Assembly: GCF_006438965.1 (NCBI RefSeq)
Contig: NZ_RCZM01000007.1
Coordinates: forward strand, 62,001-126,000
From: Pedococcus bigeumensis
Lineage (GTDB): Bacteria > Actinomycetota > Actinomycetes > Actinomycetales > Dermatophilaceae
DNA: 64,000 bases
Direction: 5' to 3'
The notes beneath the pieces were generated by a model. The model did no database searches, was not told the DNA's origin, and was given only the letters and a program-made list of their open reading frames with translations. Shown here piece by piece: positions 1-18,247 of this stretch; within the stretch, counting starts at the first letter, position 1, and each line of letters opens with the position of its first letter. The position numbers and the translations under genes were made by a program.

Positions 1-342
1 GAGCGCAACAAGGCCGTGGAGTCGATCATCAAGAACGCCGACCTGCTCCTCGTCGAGCTCAACGCCCGCCGCGACGCCATCCACACCCTCTTCACCAACA
101 CCTCGGCGATGGCCCAGCAGATCACCGGTCTGGTGCGGGACAACCGCGCCGAGCTCAAGCCGGCCCTCGACCAGCTGACCAAGGTGCTCGCGGTGCTGCA
201 GAAGCACGAGAAGGACCTCGGCGACACGATCGCCGCCATGGGGCCGTTCACGCGGCTGTTCGCCAACGTGCTCGGCAACGGCCGCTGGTTCGACACCTAC
301 ATCGCGAACCTCACGACTCCTGTTGCCGCGGGAGGTAAGTGA
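1..342 (+). CDS. mceC: MCE family protein, C-terminal part (MceC position), cut by window start
   Basis: The reading frame is open from base 1 (Glu-Arg-Asn-Lys-Ala-Val), so the gene begins upstream of the window. The visible 113 residues are the helical C-terminal region of an MCE/MlaD-type protein, rich in Leu, Ala and charged heptads, ending in a Gly-rich tail. MCE proteins form hexameric lipid-binding shuttles or tubes anchored to the membrane and work with YrbE permeases and an Mkl ATPase in lipid or sterol uptake. Its place directly before MceD-, MceE- and MceF-like genes makes it the MceC subunit; that letter is inferred from order, since the diagnostic MCE domain lies outside the window. 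The stop overlaps the next start by 4 bp. Confidence 0.8.
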   Translation, partial: ERNKAVESIIKNADLLLVELNARRDAIHTLFTNTSAMAQQITGLVRDNRAELKPALDQLTKVLAVLQKHEKDLGDTIAAMGPFTRLFANVLGNGRWFDTYIANLTTPVAAGGK

Positions 343-1613
343 TGAAGCGCCTGTCCGCCCTGCGGCTGCCCTCCACCCCCAGGCTCGGACTGATCCCCAA
401 GATCGTCTCGGCACTGGTCGTGGTTGCCCTCGTCGCCGGTGCCTACGCGTTCTGGCCGCGCCACGACAACATCCACGTCACGGGTGACTTCAGCCGCGCG
501 GTGGGCCTGTTCCCCGGCTCCGACGTGCGCATCCTCGGCGTCGCGGTCGGCAAGGTCACCGACGTGACGCCGAAGGGCGACAAGGTCGAGGTGAAGTTCG
601 AGTTCGACCGCAAGTACAAGGTGCCCGCGAACGCCCAGGCGGCCGTGGTGGCCCCCTCGTTGGTGAGCGACCGCTACGTCCAGCTCCTCCCGGCATACAC
701 CGCTGGTCCGGTCATGAAGGACAACGCGCAGATCGGGCTGGACCGCACGGCGGTCCCGGTCGAGCTGGACCGCATCTCCTCCAGCCTGGACGACCTCCTC
801 GTGGCGCTCGGCCCCACCGGCGCCAACAAGAAGGGTGCCTTCGCCGACGTGCTCGACACCGGGGCCAAGAACCTCGGCGGGCAGGGCCAGAAGCTGCACG
901 ACACCAACCGCGACCTGAGCATGGCGCTCGAAACCCTCTCCGGTGGCCGCAACGACCTGTTCGGCACCGTCAAGAACCTCCAGGCCTTCACCACCATGCT
1001 CGCGACGAACGACAGCCAGGTGCGCCGCCTCAACGGCGACCTCGCCAGCGTCTCGGTCCAGCTCGACGGGGAGCGTGACGACCTCGCGGCGGCCCTGAAG
1101 AACCTCGCCGTGGCGTTGAGCGAGGTGAGCTCGTTCGTCCACGACAACCGGGCCGGCCTCACCACCAACCTCAAGCAGCTCGCGTCGGTCACCGGTACCG
1201 TCGCGGAGCAGCGCGACGCCCTCGCAGAGACCCTGACCAACGCCCCCGTGGCGGTCAGCAACCTGCAGAACGCCTACAACCCCGACACCGGCACGCTGGA
1301 CACCCGCGCCAACATCAACGAGAACCTCACGCTCCAGAACCTGCTGTGCAACCTGATCGTCGAAGGCGGTCAGCCGGCCTCGCTGTGCAACACCGTCAAG
1401 GGCGCGCTCAAGCCGATCAAGGACCTGATCGACCAGCTCGGGAAGCTCGGGGTCAAGGTGCCCATCGACATCCTCTCCGCGCTGCCGCAGTCGCAACTGT
1501 CCATGTCGTCCACCTCACCCGCGCCGTCCACCGCCACCGCAGACCAGACGGGGACGGTGCGCATGCGCGGCGCCGACCCGACCCTGGGCGGCCTCCTGGG
1601 AGGCACCCGATGA
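339..1613 (+). CDS. mceD: MCE family protein (MceD position)
   Basis: 424 residues. A single N-terminal membrane segment (about residues 22-43, IVSALVVVALVAGAYAFW) is followed by an MCE domain (about 50-130) with the usual V-x-G-x-F-S-x-A-x-G-L-x-P-G-S-D-V start and the V-G-K-V turn, then a long helical region and a Ser/Thr-rich C-terminus. It should be a subunit of the mixed MCE assembly that moves lipids across the actinobacterial envelope. It starts with ATG overlapping the previous stop (ATGA), so translation is likely coupled. Subunit letter is from gene order. Confidence 0.85.
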   Translation: MMKRLSALRLPSTPRLGLIPKIVSALVVVALVAGAYAFWPRHDNIHVTGDFSRAVGLFPGSDVRILGVAVGKVTDVTPKGDKVEVKFEFDRKYKVPANAQAAVVAPSLVSDRYVQLLPAYTAGPVMKDNAQIGLDRTAVPVELDRISSSLDDLLVALGPTGANKKGAFADVLDTGAKNLGGQGQKLHDTNRDLSMALETLSGGRNDLFGTVKNLQAFTTMLATNDSQVRRLNGDLASVSVQLDGERDDLAAALKNLAVALSEVSSFVHDNRAGLTTNLKQLASVTGTVAEQRDALAETLTNAPVAVSNLQNAYNPDTGTLDTRANINENLTLQNLLCNLIVEGGQPASLCNTVKGALKPIKDLIDQLGKLGVKVPIDILSALPQSQLSMSSTSPAPSTATADQTGTVRMRGADPTLGGLLGGTR

Positions 1614-2860
1614 ACACCGACACACTCCGCCGCCCCCGTATGCCGCGTGCCCACCACGTGATCGCCAGCGTCGCCGTCGGCGCTGTGCTGATGGGGGTGT
1701 CAGGCTGCCAGGGCGCCTTCGACCTCCCACTGCCCGGTGGTGCCGCCAACCGCGGTGACATCTTCCGGGTGACCGCCGAGTTCGCGGACGTGCTTGACCT
1801 GGTCCCGCAGTCGTCGGTCAAGGTCGACCAGGTGACGGTCGGCTCGGTCGAGAAGATCGAGCTCAACGGCTGGACGGCCCGCGTCACGCTGCGGCTGCCC
1901 AAGAACGTCAAGCTGCCCGACAACGCGGTGGCCGAGCTGAAGCAGACCTCCCTGCTGGGGGAGAAGTACGTCGAGCTCGCCGCCCCGACCGGAGCCACGC
2001 CCGAGGGCCGGCTCAGCGACGGCGACAACATCCCCCTCGCCCGCACCGGCCGCAACCCGGAGGTCGAGGAGGTGCTCAGCGCGCTGTCGCTGCTGCTCAA
2101 CGGTGGCGGCGTGGCCCAGCTCAAGATCATCGAGACCGAGCTCAACAACGCAGTGGGCGGCAACCAGGCCCAGATCAAAGACCTCATCAAGCAGCTCGAC
2201 ACCTTCATCGGCGGGCTGGACGCCCAGAAGTCCGAGATCGTCCGCGCCATCGACAACATCGACAAGCTCGCGGGCAAGCTCGCGGCCCAGAAGGACGACA
2301 TCGCCAAGGCGCTCGAGGCGCTCCCGGGGGGGCTCAAGGTCCTGGCCGACCAGCGCCAGCAGCTGGTGCAGATGCTCCAGGCGCTCAGTCGGTTGGGCGC
2401 GGTCGGCACCCAGGTGATCCAGCAGAGCAAGGCCGACACCGCGGCCAACCTCAAGGCGCTCGCCCCCATCCTGGGCCAGCTGACCAAGGCCGGCGACGAC
2501 CTGCCGAAATCGCTGCAGCTGCTGCTCACCTACCCCTTCTCCGACGCCACGACCGGTGCCATGAAGGGCGACTACACCAACATGTCGATCGACATGGACC
2601 TCAACTTCGAGCACCTCGCCGGCAACCTCGGCGTCCCGACCACGCCTCCGGGCGGTGGCGGTCTGCCCACGGGCCGGCCGACCGGTCTGCCGATCCCGAC
2701 CCTGCCGCTGCCTAGTCCCTCGATCCCGCACCTTCCCGTCACCCCTGGCAGCACCACGCCCGGGCCTCTCTGCCCGCCGGTCTGCCTCGCGCCGGCCAAG
2801 CAGTCCGGCTCGTCGGGTTCCGACGACTCCTGGCGCTCCCTCTACGGGGGTGCCGCATGA
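1610..2860 (+). CDS. mceE: MCE family lipoprotein (MceE/LprN position)
   Basis: 416 residues from the ATG at 1610, which overlaps the mceD stop (ATGA); an upstream in-frame extension exists but is read within mceD and is rejected. The N-terminus is a lipoprotein signal: Arg-rich start, hydrophobic stretch and lipobox LMGVSGC with the acylated Cys near residue 33. The MCE domain follows (about 48-125), then a helical coil region and a Pro/Gly/Thr-rich tail (about 345-400). In mycobacterial mce operons the fifth MCE gene is the lipoprotein, which fits. A copy of the GTATGCCGCGTG word sits in codons 10-14. Confidence 0.88.
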   Translation: MNTDTLRRPRMPRAHHVIASVAVGAVLMGVSGCQGAFDLPLPGGAANRGDIFRVTAEFADVLDLVPQSSVKVDQVTVGSVEKIELNGWTARVTLRLPKNVKLPDNAVAELKQTSLLGEKYVELAAPTGATPEGRLSDGDNIPLARTGRNPEVEEVLSALSLLLNGGGVAQLKIIETELNNAVGGNQAQIKDLIKQLDTFIGGLDAQKSEIVRAIDNIDKLAGKLAAQKDDIAKALEALPGGLKVLADQRQQLVQMLQALSRLGAVGTQVIQQSKADTAANLKALAPILGQLTKAGDDLPKSLQLLLTYPFSDATTGAMKGDYTNMSIDMDLNFEHLAGNLGVPTTPPGGGGLPTGRPTGLPIPTLPLPSPSIPHLPVTPGSTTPGPLCPPVCLAPAKQSGSSGSDDSWRSLYGGAA

Positions 2861-4128
2861 TCCGCCGCTCGGTCAAGATCCAGCTCCTCGCGTTCCTGCT
2901 CATCACCTTGGTGACGGTCTCGGTCCTGTCGGCCCGCTACGTCGGTCTGTACGACCGGGTGGCCGGCGGGCAGTACCACGTCGCCGCCGACTTCGCGCAG
3001 TCCGGAGGCATCTTCGTCGGGTCCGAGGTGTCCTACCGCGGCGTGACCGTGGGCCGGGTCGCCGACCTGCGGCTGTCGAAGGACGGCGTGGTCGTCGACG
3101 CGAAAATCCAACGGGGAGTAGTGATTCCGAAGGACACGAAGGTCGTCGTCGAGAACCGTTCGGCGGTCGGCGAGCAGTACCTCGACTTCCAGCCGCGGAC
3201 CGACAAGGGGCCCGCGCTCAAGGACGGCGACACCATCCCGCGCAAGGACACGGCCTACCCGTTGCGCGTCGACACCCTCCTGCTGGACCTCGACCAGACC
3301 GTCAACTCGGTCGACAAGGAGGACCTGCGCGTCGTCGTCGACGAGCTGGGCAAGGGCTTCGCCGACGGGGGACAGGACCTCCAGCGGCTGATCGACAGCG
3401 GGGACGCGCTGACCAAGTCGGCGACCGACGCGCTGCCCGAGACGATCAAGCTGATCGACGACGGCCGGATCGTCCTGGACACCCAGCGCGACACGTCCGG
3501 CGACGTCAAGGTCTTCGCCAAGAACTTCGCCGACCTGTCCGAGACACTGCAGGCGTCGGACGGCGACCTGCGCCTGATCCTCGACCGCGGCGTCGTCGCC
3601 TCCAAGGAGCTCGAGACCCTGATCAGGGACAACCAGGGCAACCTCGCGGCGCTGATCGCCAACCTGATCACCGTCGGTCAGGTGACGACCTCACGGGTCG
3701 CGGGCATCCAGCAGCTGCTGGTGACCTACCCCGACGTCGTCGCAGGCGGCTTCACCGTCGTCCCCGGTGACGGCAGCGCGCACTTCGGGCTCGCCCTGGC
3801 CAACGACCCGCCCGTCTGCACCCAGGGCTACCAGGGCACCAAGAAGCGGACCACCACCGAGCTCAGCAACCCCAAGGCCAACACCGCGGCCCGGTGCACG
3901 GCGCCTCGCGGCTCGACCACCAGCGTGCGCGGTGCCCAGAACGCGCCCGGGCCTTCGTCCGGCACCAACTCCACCGTCCCGTTCGCATTCGGCGACCAAC
4001 CCGTATCCCCGGGCATGGCTGCATCGTTGGGCATCACAACGCCACAGGTGTCTGTGCCTCTTCCTCCAGCCGGGGGTACGAGCGGCGAGGCTTCGTGGTT
4101 GTGGATCATGAAGGAGGCTGCTCGATGA
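2857..4128 (+). CDS. mceF: MCE family protein (MceF position)
   Basis: 423 residues. N-terminal membrane helix (about 9-28, LLAFLLITLVTVSVLSARYV), MCE domain (about 37-115, with the G-I-F-V-G-S-E-V and V-G-R-V motifs), an extended helical region, and a low-complexity Ser/Pro/Thr tail. Last of the MCE subunits in the operon. Starts at ATG overlapping the mceE stop by 4 bp; a good AAGGAGG lies before the next gene, inside its 3' end. Confidence 0.87.
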   Translation: MIRRSVKIQLLAFLLITLVTVSVLSARYVGLYDRVAGGQYHVAADFAQSGGIFVGSEVSYRGVTVGRVADLRLSKDGVVVDAKIQRGVVIPKDTKVVVENRSAVGEQYLDFQPRTDKGPALKDGDTIPRKDTAYPLRVDTLLLDLDQTVNSVDKEDLRVVVDELGKGFADGGQDLQRLIDSGDALTKSATDALPETIKLIDDGRIVLDTQRDTSGDVKVFAKNFADLSETLQASDGDLRLILDRGVVASKELETLIRDNQGNLAALIANLITVGQVTTSRVAGIQQLLVTYPDVVAGGFTVVPGDGSAHFGLALANDPPVCTQGYQGTKKRTTTELSNPKANTAARCTAPRGSTTSVRGAQNAPGPSSGTNSTVPFAFGDQPVSPGMAASLGITTPQVSVPLPPAGGTSGEASWLWIMKEAAR

Positions 4129-4727
4129 GCACCATCACCACCGACGCCGGGCGGACGGTGAAGGCAGACGAAGGCGAGTCGCGTCCCGACCCGCACGCTG
4201 CTGACACGGACCCCCAGCCGACCCCTGGCCGCGCCAGGGCCCTGCGCATCACGCCGACCATGGTGTGGGTCGTGGTCGCCATCGCCCTTGTCGCCAGCCT
4301 TGCGCTCGGCGCCACCCGGGGACGCGACTGGTATGCCGCGAGGCAGACCCAGGCGGCCAACGCCGCTGCCGTTGCCGCCGCCAAGCAGCTGGCCATCAAC
4401 TTCGTCACCGTCGACTACACCAAGGTCGACGCGGACATCGCCAGGGTGAAGGCCGGAGCCACGGGAGAGTTCCTCAAGAGCTACTCGACCTCCTCCGCCG
4501 ACCTCACCAAGGTGCTCGTCGCCAACCAGACGGTCTCCACGGTGCAGCGCACCGAGGCCGCCCTCGTGTCCGGCGACCAGGACTCCGCCGTCGCGCTGGT
4601 CGGTGTGGTCGCCCCGACCAAGAACACCGCCGTCCCCAACGGTGAGACCAAGACCTACCGGATGCGGCTGGACCTGCGCATGGTCGGCGACACGTGGAAG
4701 GTGGAGAACCTTGAGTTCGTCGGTTGA
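4125..4727 (+). CDS. Mce-associated membrane protein
   Basis: 200 residues from ATG 4125 (overlaps the mceF stop, preceded by AAGGAGG). A Pro/Asp-rich cytoplasmic N-terminus of about 45 residues, one transmembrane helix (about 46-63, VWVVVAIALVASLALGA), then an extracytoplasmic domain of about 130 residues resembling the Mce-associated (Mas/Mam, SnoaL-like/NTF2-fold) proteins that follow mceF in mycobacteria. Those proteins stabilise or assist MCE complexes; the precise role here is not shown by sequence. Confidence 0.75.
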   Translation: MSTITTDAGRTVKADEGESRPDPHAADTDPQPTPGRARALRITPTMVWVVVAIALVASLALGATRGRDWYAARQTQAANAAAVAAAKQLAINFVTVDYTKVDADIARVKAGATGEFLKSYSTSSADLTKVLVANQTVSTVQRTEAALVSGDQDSAVALVGVVAPTKNTAVPNGETKTYRMRLDLRMVGDTWKVENLEFVG

Positions 4728-5397
4728 TACGAAGGTGAAGTCCCGCCCCAGGGTGGCCGGTGAGCGCTCACGGGCCCGCACCGCCCCCCTGCCCCGCGAC
4801 ACCCAGACCGTGGCACCCGCCACCGAGCCGGTCGACCGCCCGCGCCCGCTGCGAAGCCGGCTCCGGCTCCCCAGCCTGCCCACGCGGCATACCTCGACGT
4901 CGGGGGAGCCGACCGCCGGCGCTCGGCGCCAGTGGGGCGCGGCCCTCGTCGCGCTCGTCGCCGTGCTCGCGGTCCTGGGCGCCGTCGTGGGCGTCAGCCT
5001 GCGCGGCTCCACGGCCCAGGCCGGCACCGACCGGGCGGCGGCCAGCCAGGCCCGCACCTCGATCGAGCAGATGCTCAGCTACAACTACAAGACGATCGAC
5101 GCCCAGGCAGCCCAGATCGAGGGCCTGCTCACCGGGTCGTTCAAGGGCGAGTTCACGGCAGCCATGGACAAGGACATCAAGCCGCTCGCGGTCAAGAACC
5201 AGACCGTCGTGCAGGCTCGGGTGTCCGACATCGGCGTGATGAGCTCCTCCGCGACCACCGTCAAGGTGCTGGCCTTCGTCAACCAGGCCCGGATCGGCAC
5301 CGACCAGAAGGACCCCGTGGTCGACCAGAACCGGGTCATCGCGACGATGTCCAAGGTCGGCGACCGCTGGTTGATCAGCAAGGTCGAGGCCTTCTAG
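4711..5397 (+). CDS. Mce-associated membrane protein, second copy
   Basis: 228 residues if started at TTG 4711, which overlaps the preceding gene by 17 bp and has AAGGTGGAG about 6 bp upstream; GTG 4735 is a weaker alternative. Arg/Pro-rich N-terminus, one transmembrane helix (about 73-94), then a domain with the same plan as the previous gene (A-R-T-S-I-E-Q-M-L-S-Y-N-Y-K-T start, ending in D-R-W-L-I-S-K-V-E), so the two probably arose by duplication. Last gene of the mce operon; a hairpin follows. It contains a CACGCGGCATACC copy at 4881-4893. Confidence 0.72.
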   Translation: MSSSVDTKVKSRPRVAGERSRARTAPLPRDTQTVAPATEPVDRPRPLRSRLRLPSLPTRHTSTSGEPTAGARRQWGAALVALVAVLAVLGAVVGVSLRGSTAQAGTDRAAASQARTSIEQMLSYNYKTIDAQAAQIEGLLTGSFKGEFTAAMDKDIKPLAVKNQTVVQARVSDIGVMSSSATTVKVLAFVNQARIGTDQKDPVVDQNRVIATMSKVGDRWLISKVEAF

Positions 5398-5441
5398 ACC
5401 GCCTGGTTGCTCGGGGTCGGTTGCCTCCAGCAGCCCCACCT

Positions 5442-5484
5442 GACCTGCGGCGATGTCCCCCTTGTGGGTGCATCGCCGTAGGTC
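5442..5484 (+). terminator. candidate terminator of the mce operon
   Basis: Imperfect hairpin 45 bp after the last mce stop: GACCTGCGGCGATG pairs with CATCGCCGTAGGTC with one mismatch, followed by TTTCGG. It separates the mce operon from the rpoB promoter region. Confidence 0.55.
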
Positions 5485-5510
5485 TTTCGGCGCCACACAC
5501 GGCGATTGTC

Positions 5511-5539
5511 TTGACGTGGGGGGTTTCGCGCGTCATTCT
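5511..5539 (+). promoter_or_regulatory. candidate rpoB promoter
   Basis: TTGACG (5511-5516) and CATTCT (5534-5539) separated by 17 bp. A second, weaker candidate is TTGGAC (5621) with TATGCT (5646-5651), 19-bp spacer. No start-site data, so both are tentative. Confidence 0.45.
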
Positions 5540-5821
5540 CGTCTGCGTCGGATCAGCCCGCGGCTTGTGGCCCGGGCCTGACCCCCGTCGACGGTCGTGG
5601 CGTGAGCCCGCTGGACACGGTTGGACGAGGCTGCCCACTTTCGTGTATGCTCTTCCTTTGCGCTGCCCTCTTTCTCCGATCCCGCCTCAGACCTCAGCCC
5701 TTCGTCGTGCCCTGCGGCACGAATTCGTGGCCCAGTCTCCTGCGGGGTCGGCACCGGCGGTCGGCGCTGCACCGGTTTCGAACCATCAGATTTAAGACAA
5801 GGCCCGTGGAAGGACCCCTCC
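5540..5821 (+). other. rpoB leader, no gene
   Basis: About 280 bp of untranslated leader before rpoB. I see a perfect 7-bp stem TCGTGCC-CTGC-GGCACGA (5705-5722) and a ribosome binding site GGAAGGA near 5808-5814. No small ORF or known riboswitch is recognisable. Confidence 0.5.
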
Positions 5822-9298
<3,477 letters not shown>

Positions 9299-9299
9299 C

Positions 9300-9342
9300 G
9301 GTATGCCGCGTGGGCACCGTCACGGTGACCACGCGGCATACC
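9300..9342. repeat. inverted pair of the GGTATGCCGCGTGG element
   Basis: Arms 9300-9313 and 9329-9342 are perfect reverse complements; the loop itself contains CACCGT/ACGGTG, making a nearly complete 43-bp palindrome. It begins 2 bp after the rpoB stop and precedes rpoC, which is normally co-transcribed. There is no U-tract. Confidence 0.9.
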
Positions 9343-9396
9343 TCCCCTCACGACCAACCCCTTAGTTTTAGCTAGAGACACGGAAGAAGGAACCAC

Positions 9397-13275
<3,879 letters not shown>

Positions 13276-13292
13276 GCAACCAGCACCACCGT

Positions 13293-13339
13293 CGAGGGCG
13301 GGTATGCCGCGTGGTCACCACGCGGCATACCCGCCCTCG
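13293..13339. repeat. inverted pair of the GGTATGCCGCGTGG element
   Basis: A perfect 47-bp palindrome (23-bp arms around C13316) with CGAGGGCGGGTATGCCGCGT on the left arm. A third, degenerate copy CGGCATATCCCGG follows at 13340. Sits 18 bp after the rpoC stop; here it could end the rpoBC transcript, because an independent rpsL promoter follows. Confidence 0.9.
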
Positions 13340-13403
13340 CGGCATATCCCGGCCGGCTGCGGCGTTGGACCGGATGCCGCGCACGGGGGCTGCCGTAACC
13401 GAT

Positions 13404-13432
13404 TTGGACCGCACCTGCGCAGGCGGTATCTT
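13404..13432 (+). promoter_or_regulatory. candidate rpsL (str operon) promoter
   Basis: TTGGAC (13404-13409), 17-bp spacer, TATCTT (13427-13432). This spacing and sequence suit a housekeeping sigma factor. It implies a leader of roughly 260 nt before rpsL. Confidence 0.6.
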
Positions 13433-13699
13433 TGAACACTGTGTCTGAGGTCTGCTCAGACATGCCGCTGGAGTTGGCGCCGACCAGCATGTTGATGTCG
13501 GCAGCTGGACCAGCACCCCTCTCGCCGGGCACTCCGCATTCGATCCGCACTGGGTCGCGCGTGGAGGGTGCAGGGGAGAGCGCCAAGCACGACACACCCG
13601 AGTACGGGGGTCGGGCAAGGCACCACACCAAGGAGTGCCCGAAGGTGGCCGACCAGGCCGCCCGACGACACAGAACATCAACTACGTACGGAGAACAGG
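13433..13699 (+). other. str operon leader RNA, candidate structured element
   Basis: No gene. GGGCACTCC (13527-13535) is perfectly complementary to GGAGTGCCC (13632-13640), enclosing 96 nt. Inside lies CGACACACCCGA and CGGGGGTCGGG (about 13589-13616), a segment that recurs in the rpsJ leader. GGAGAACAGG before the TTG start is the ribosome binding site. Confidence 0.5.
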
Positions 13700-14074
13700 T
13701 TGCCTACGATCAACCAGCTTGTGCGCAAGGGGCGTCAGGACAAGGTCACCAAGACCAAGACTCCTGCCCTCAAGGGCTCGCCCCAGCGCCGTGGAGTGTG
13801 CACGCGTGTGTACACCACCACCCCCAAGAAGCCGAACTCTGCCCTGCGCAAGGTGGCCCGCGTGCGCCTCACCAGCGGCATCGAGGTCACGGCCTACATC
13901 CCGGGCGTCGGCCACAACCTGCAGGAGCACTCGATCGTGCTCGTGCGTGGCGGTCGTGTGAAGGACCTGCCCGGTGTGCGCTACAAGATCGTCCGCGGCT
14001 CCCTCGACACCCAGGGTGTCAAGAACCGCAAGCAGGCTCGCTCCCGTTACGGCGCGAAGATGGAGAAGAAGTAA
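13700..14074 (+). CDS. rpsL: 30S ribosomal protein S12
   Basis: 124 residues from TTG 13700 (M-P-T-I-N-Q-L). Decoding-centre protein. The [12 protein letters not shown] segment and the [10 protein letters not shown] segment carry the Lys residues (about 43 and 88) whose substitution gives streptomycin resistance; both are wild type. The stop overlaps the rpsG start by one base (TAATG). Confidence 0.96.
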   Translation: MPTINQLVRKGRQDKVTKTKTPALKGSPQRRGVCTRVYTTTPKKPNSALRKVARVRLTSGIEVTAYIPGVGHNLQEHSIVLVRGGRVKDLPGVRYKIVRGSLDTQGVKNRKQARSRYGAKMEKK

Positions 14075-14544
14075 TGCCTCGCAAGGGACCCGCGCCCAAG
14101 CGCCCCCTCGTCGTCGACCCGGTCCACAACTCACCGTTGGTGACCCAGCTGGTCAACAAGATCCTCCTCGATGGCAAGAAGTCCATCGCCGAGACGATCG
14201 TCTACGGCGCCCTGGAGGGCGTCAAGGAGAAGACCGGCTCCGACCCCGTCGTCACCCTCAAGCGCGCGCTGGACAACATCCGTCCGACGCTCGAGGTCAA
14301 GTCGCGTCGTGTCGGTGGCGCCACCTACCAGGTGCCGATCGAGGTCAAGCCCAACCGCGCGACCACGCTGGCCCTGCGCTGGATGGTCGGCTACTCGCGT
14401 CAGCGTCGTGAGAAGACCATGACCGAGCGCCTCATGAACGAGATCCTCGATGCATCCAACGGCCTCGGCGCCGCAGTGAAGCGTCGCGAGGACACCCACA
14501 AGATGGCCGAGTCCAACAAGGCCTTCGCGCACTACCGCTGGTAA
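14074..14544 (+). CDS. rpsG: 30S ribosomal protein S7
   Basis: 156 residues from ATG 14074, the usual length. Starts [10 protein letters not shown] and ends A-F-A-H-Y-R-W, both hallmarks of S7. Binds the 3' domain of 16S rRNA and nucleates the 30S head. Coupled to rpsL by a one-base overlap. Confidence 0.96.
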   Translation: MPRKGPAPKRPLVVDPVHNSPLVTQLVNKILLDGKKSIAETIVYGALEGVKEKTGSDPVVTLKRALDNIRPTLEVKSRRVGGATYQVPIEVKPNRATTLALRWMVGYSRQRREKTMTERLMNEILDASNGLGAAVKRREDTHKMAESNKAFAHYRW

Positions 14545-14550
14545 CAGCGC

Positions 14551-14591
14551 CCGGTATGCCGCGTGCGCCAGGCGCGCACGCGGCATACCGG
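14551..14591. repeat. inverted pair of the GGTATGCCGCGTGC element
   Basis: Perfect 18-bp arms (14551-14568 and 14574-14591) around a 5-nt loop, lying 6 bp after the rpsG stop and before fusA. No U-tract. As in the rpoB-rpoC gap, it interrupts an operon rather than ending one. Confidence 0.9.
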
Positions 14592-14666
14592 AGGTGTGTG
14601 GTTGGCGGCCCTGCCGCCCCCGCACCGCAACGCACTTTTCGTAACGACCGAGATGAGACGATCACA

Positions 14667-16782
<2,116 letters not shown>

Positions 16783-16784
<2 letters not shown>

Positions 16785-16802
16785 CCGGTAGCATTACCGG
16801 TC
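16783..16802 (+). terminator. short hairpin at the fusA stop
   Basis: GACCGGTA-GCAT-TACCGGTC, a perfect 8-bp stem overlapping the end of fusA. No U-tract; it may be an attenuating or stabilising hairpin between fusA and tuf. Confidence 0.4.
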
Positions 16803-16919
16803 GCACCGCACGGAACGCACCACCAGAGCTCCACACCCCAGCACGACCCCACAATCCGCGCCACGTCCCATCTGGGCTTACGGCGTTCAACCAAAGAAGA
16901 GTCCTGAGGAGGACATCAA

Positions 16920-18116
16920 GTGGCGAAGGCAAAGTTCGAGCGGACTAAGCCGCACGTCAACATCGGCACCATTGGTCACATCGACCACGGTAAGACGACG
17001 CTGACGGCTGCGATTTCCAAGGTCCTGCACGACAAGTACCCGGACCTGAACCCGCAGTTCGCGTTCGACGACATCGACAAGGCACCCGAAGAGAAGCAGC
17101 GCGGTATCACGATCTCGATCGCGCACATCGAGTACCAGACGGAGAGCCGTCACTACGCCCACGTCGACTGCCCCGGTCACGCTGACTATGTGAAGAACAT
17201 GATCACGGGTGCGGCGCAGATGGACGGTGCGATCCTCGTGGTTGCAGCGACCGACGGCCCGATGCCGCAGACGAAGGAGCACGTCCTCCTGGCCCGCCAG
17301 GTCGGCGTTCCCTACATCGTCGTGGCGCTCAACAAGGCCGACATGGTCGACGACGAGGAGATCCTCGAGCTCGTCGAGATGGAGGTCCGCGAGCTGCTGT
17401 CCGACTACGAGTTCCCGGGCGACGACCTGCCGGTCGTCAAGGTCTCGGCGCTCAAGGCGCTCGAGGGCGACGCCGAGTGGGGCAACTCCGTGCTCGAGCT
17501 CATGGACGCTGTGGACAACCACATCCCGATCCCCGAGCGTGACGTCGACAAGCCGTTCCTCATGCCCGTCGAGGACGTGTTCACGATCACCGGTCGTGGC
17601 ACCGTCGTCACCGGTCGTATCGAGCGCGGCATCCTGAACGTCAACGCTGAGATCGAGATCGTCGGCATCCACACGGGTCCGCCGACCAAGACCACGGTCA
17701 CCGGCATCGAGATGTTCCGCAAGCTGCTCGACGAGGGTCGTGCGGGCGAGAACGTCGGCCTGCTCCTTCGTGGCACCAAGCGCGAGGACGTCGAGCGCGG
17801 GCAGGTCATCTGCAAGCCGGGCTCGATCACCCCGCACACGGACTTCGAGGCCAACGTCTACATCCTCTCCAAGGATGAGGGCGGCCGTCACACGCCGTTC
17901 TACGACAACTACCGCCCGCAGTTCTACTTCCGTACCACCGACGTGACCGGCGTCGTGCACCTCCCCGAGGGCACCGAGATGGTCATGCCCGGTGACAACA
18001 CGGAGATGAACGTCGAGCTCATCCAGCCGATCGCCATGGAGGAGGGCCTGCGCTTCGCCATTCGCGAGGGCGGCCGTACCGTCGGCGCCGGCCGCGTCAC
18101 CAAGATCACCAAGTAG
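16920..18116 (+). CDS. tuf: elongation factor Tu
   Basis: 398 residues from GTG 16920 with GAGGAGG upstream. GTPase delivering aminoacyl-tRNA. Motifs: GHIDHGKT P-loop, [13 protein letters not shown] and NKADM; C-terminal EF-Tu domains 2 and 3 are intact. It is last in the str operon and followed by a strong terminator. Confidence 0.97.
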   Translation: MAKAKFERTKPHVNIGTIGHIDHGKTTLTAAISKVLHDKYPDLNPQFAFDDIDKAPEEKQRGITISIAHIEYQTESRHYAHVDCPGHADYVKNMITGAAQMDGAILVVAATDGPMPQTKEHVLLARQVGVPYIVVALNKADMVDDEEILELVEMEVRELLSDYEFPGDDLPVVKVSALKALEGDAEWGNSVLELMDAVDNHIPIPERDVDKPFLMPVEDVFTITGRGTVVTGRIERGILNVNAEIEIVGIHTGPPTKTTVTGIEMFRKLLDEGRAGENVGLLLRGTKREDVERGQVICKPGSITPHTDFEANVYILSKDEGGRHTPFYDNYRPQFYFRTTDVTGVVHLPEGTEMVMPGDNTEMNVELIQPIAMEEGLRFAIREGGRTVGAGRVTKITK

Positions 18117-18187
18117 TTCAGGAACACTGCGTTCTCGGACTACCCGGCGACTCGTCGCCACTGATCTGACGCACCAGCACCATTGGA

Positions 18188-18215
18188 GGGCCCCGCAGCT
18201 TCGGCTGCGGGGCCC
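18188..18215 (+). terminator. tuf terminator
   Basis: GGGCCCCGCAGC-TTCG-GCTGCGGGGCCC, a perfect 12-bp GC-rich stem with a stable tetraloop, followed by TTC. It lies 71 bp after tuf. Confidence 0.8.
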
Positions 18216-18247
18216 TTCGCTGTGCCCGGTATGCCGGGTGGCTTGTC

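Noticed and set aside
4603-4710. Longer start for the second Mce-associated protein
   Set aside because: The extension lies inside the preceding gene and reads as Arg/Pro-rich shadow sequence; TTG 4711 has a ribosome binding site.
5621-5821. N-terminal extension of rpoB
   Set aside because: In frame but without beta-subunit similarity; it would include the leader, and a Shine-Dalgarno site precedes TTG 5822.
9300-9342. Classical rho-independent terminator after rpoB
   Set aside because: There is no run of T residues, and rpoC, the next gene, has no visible promoter of its own.
13341-13403. tRNA gene or other stable RNA in the gap after rpoC
   Set aside because: No cloverleaf, no GTTCRA-type T-loop; only a degenerate CGGCATA word and the promoter are present.
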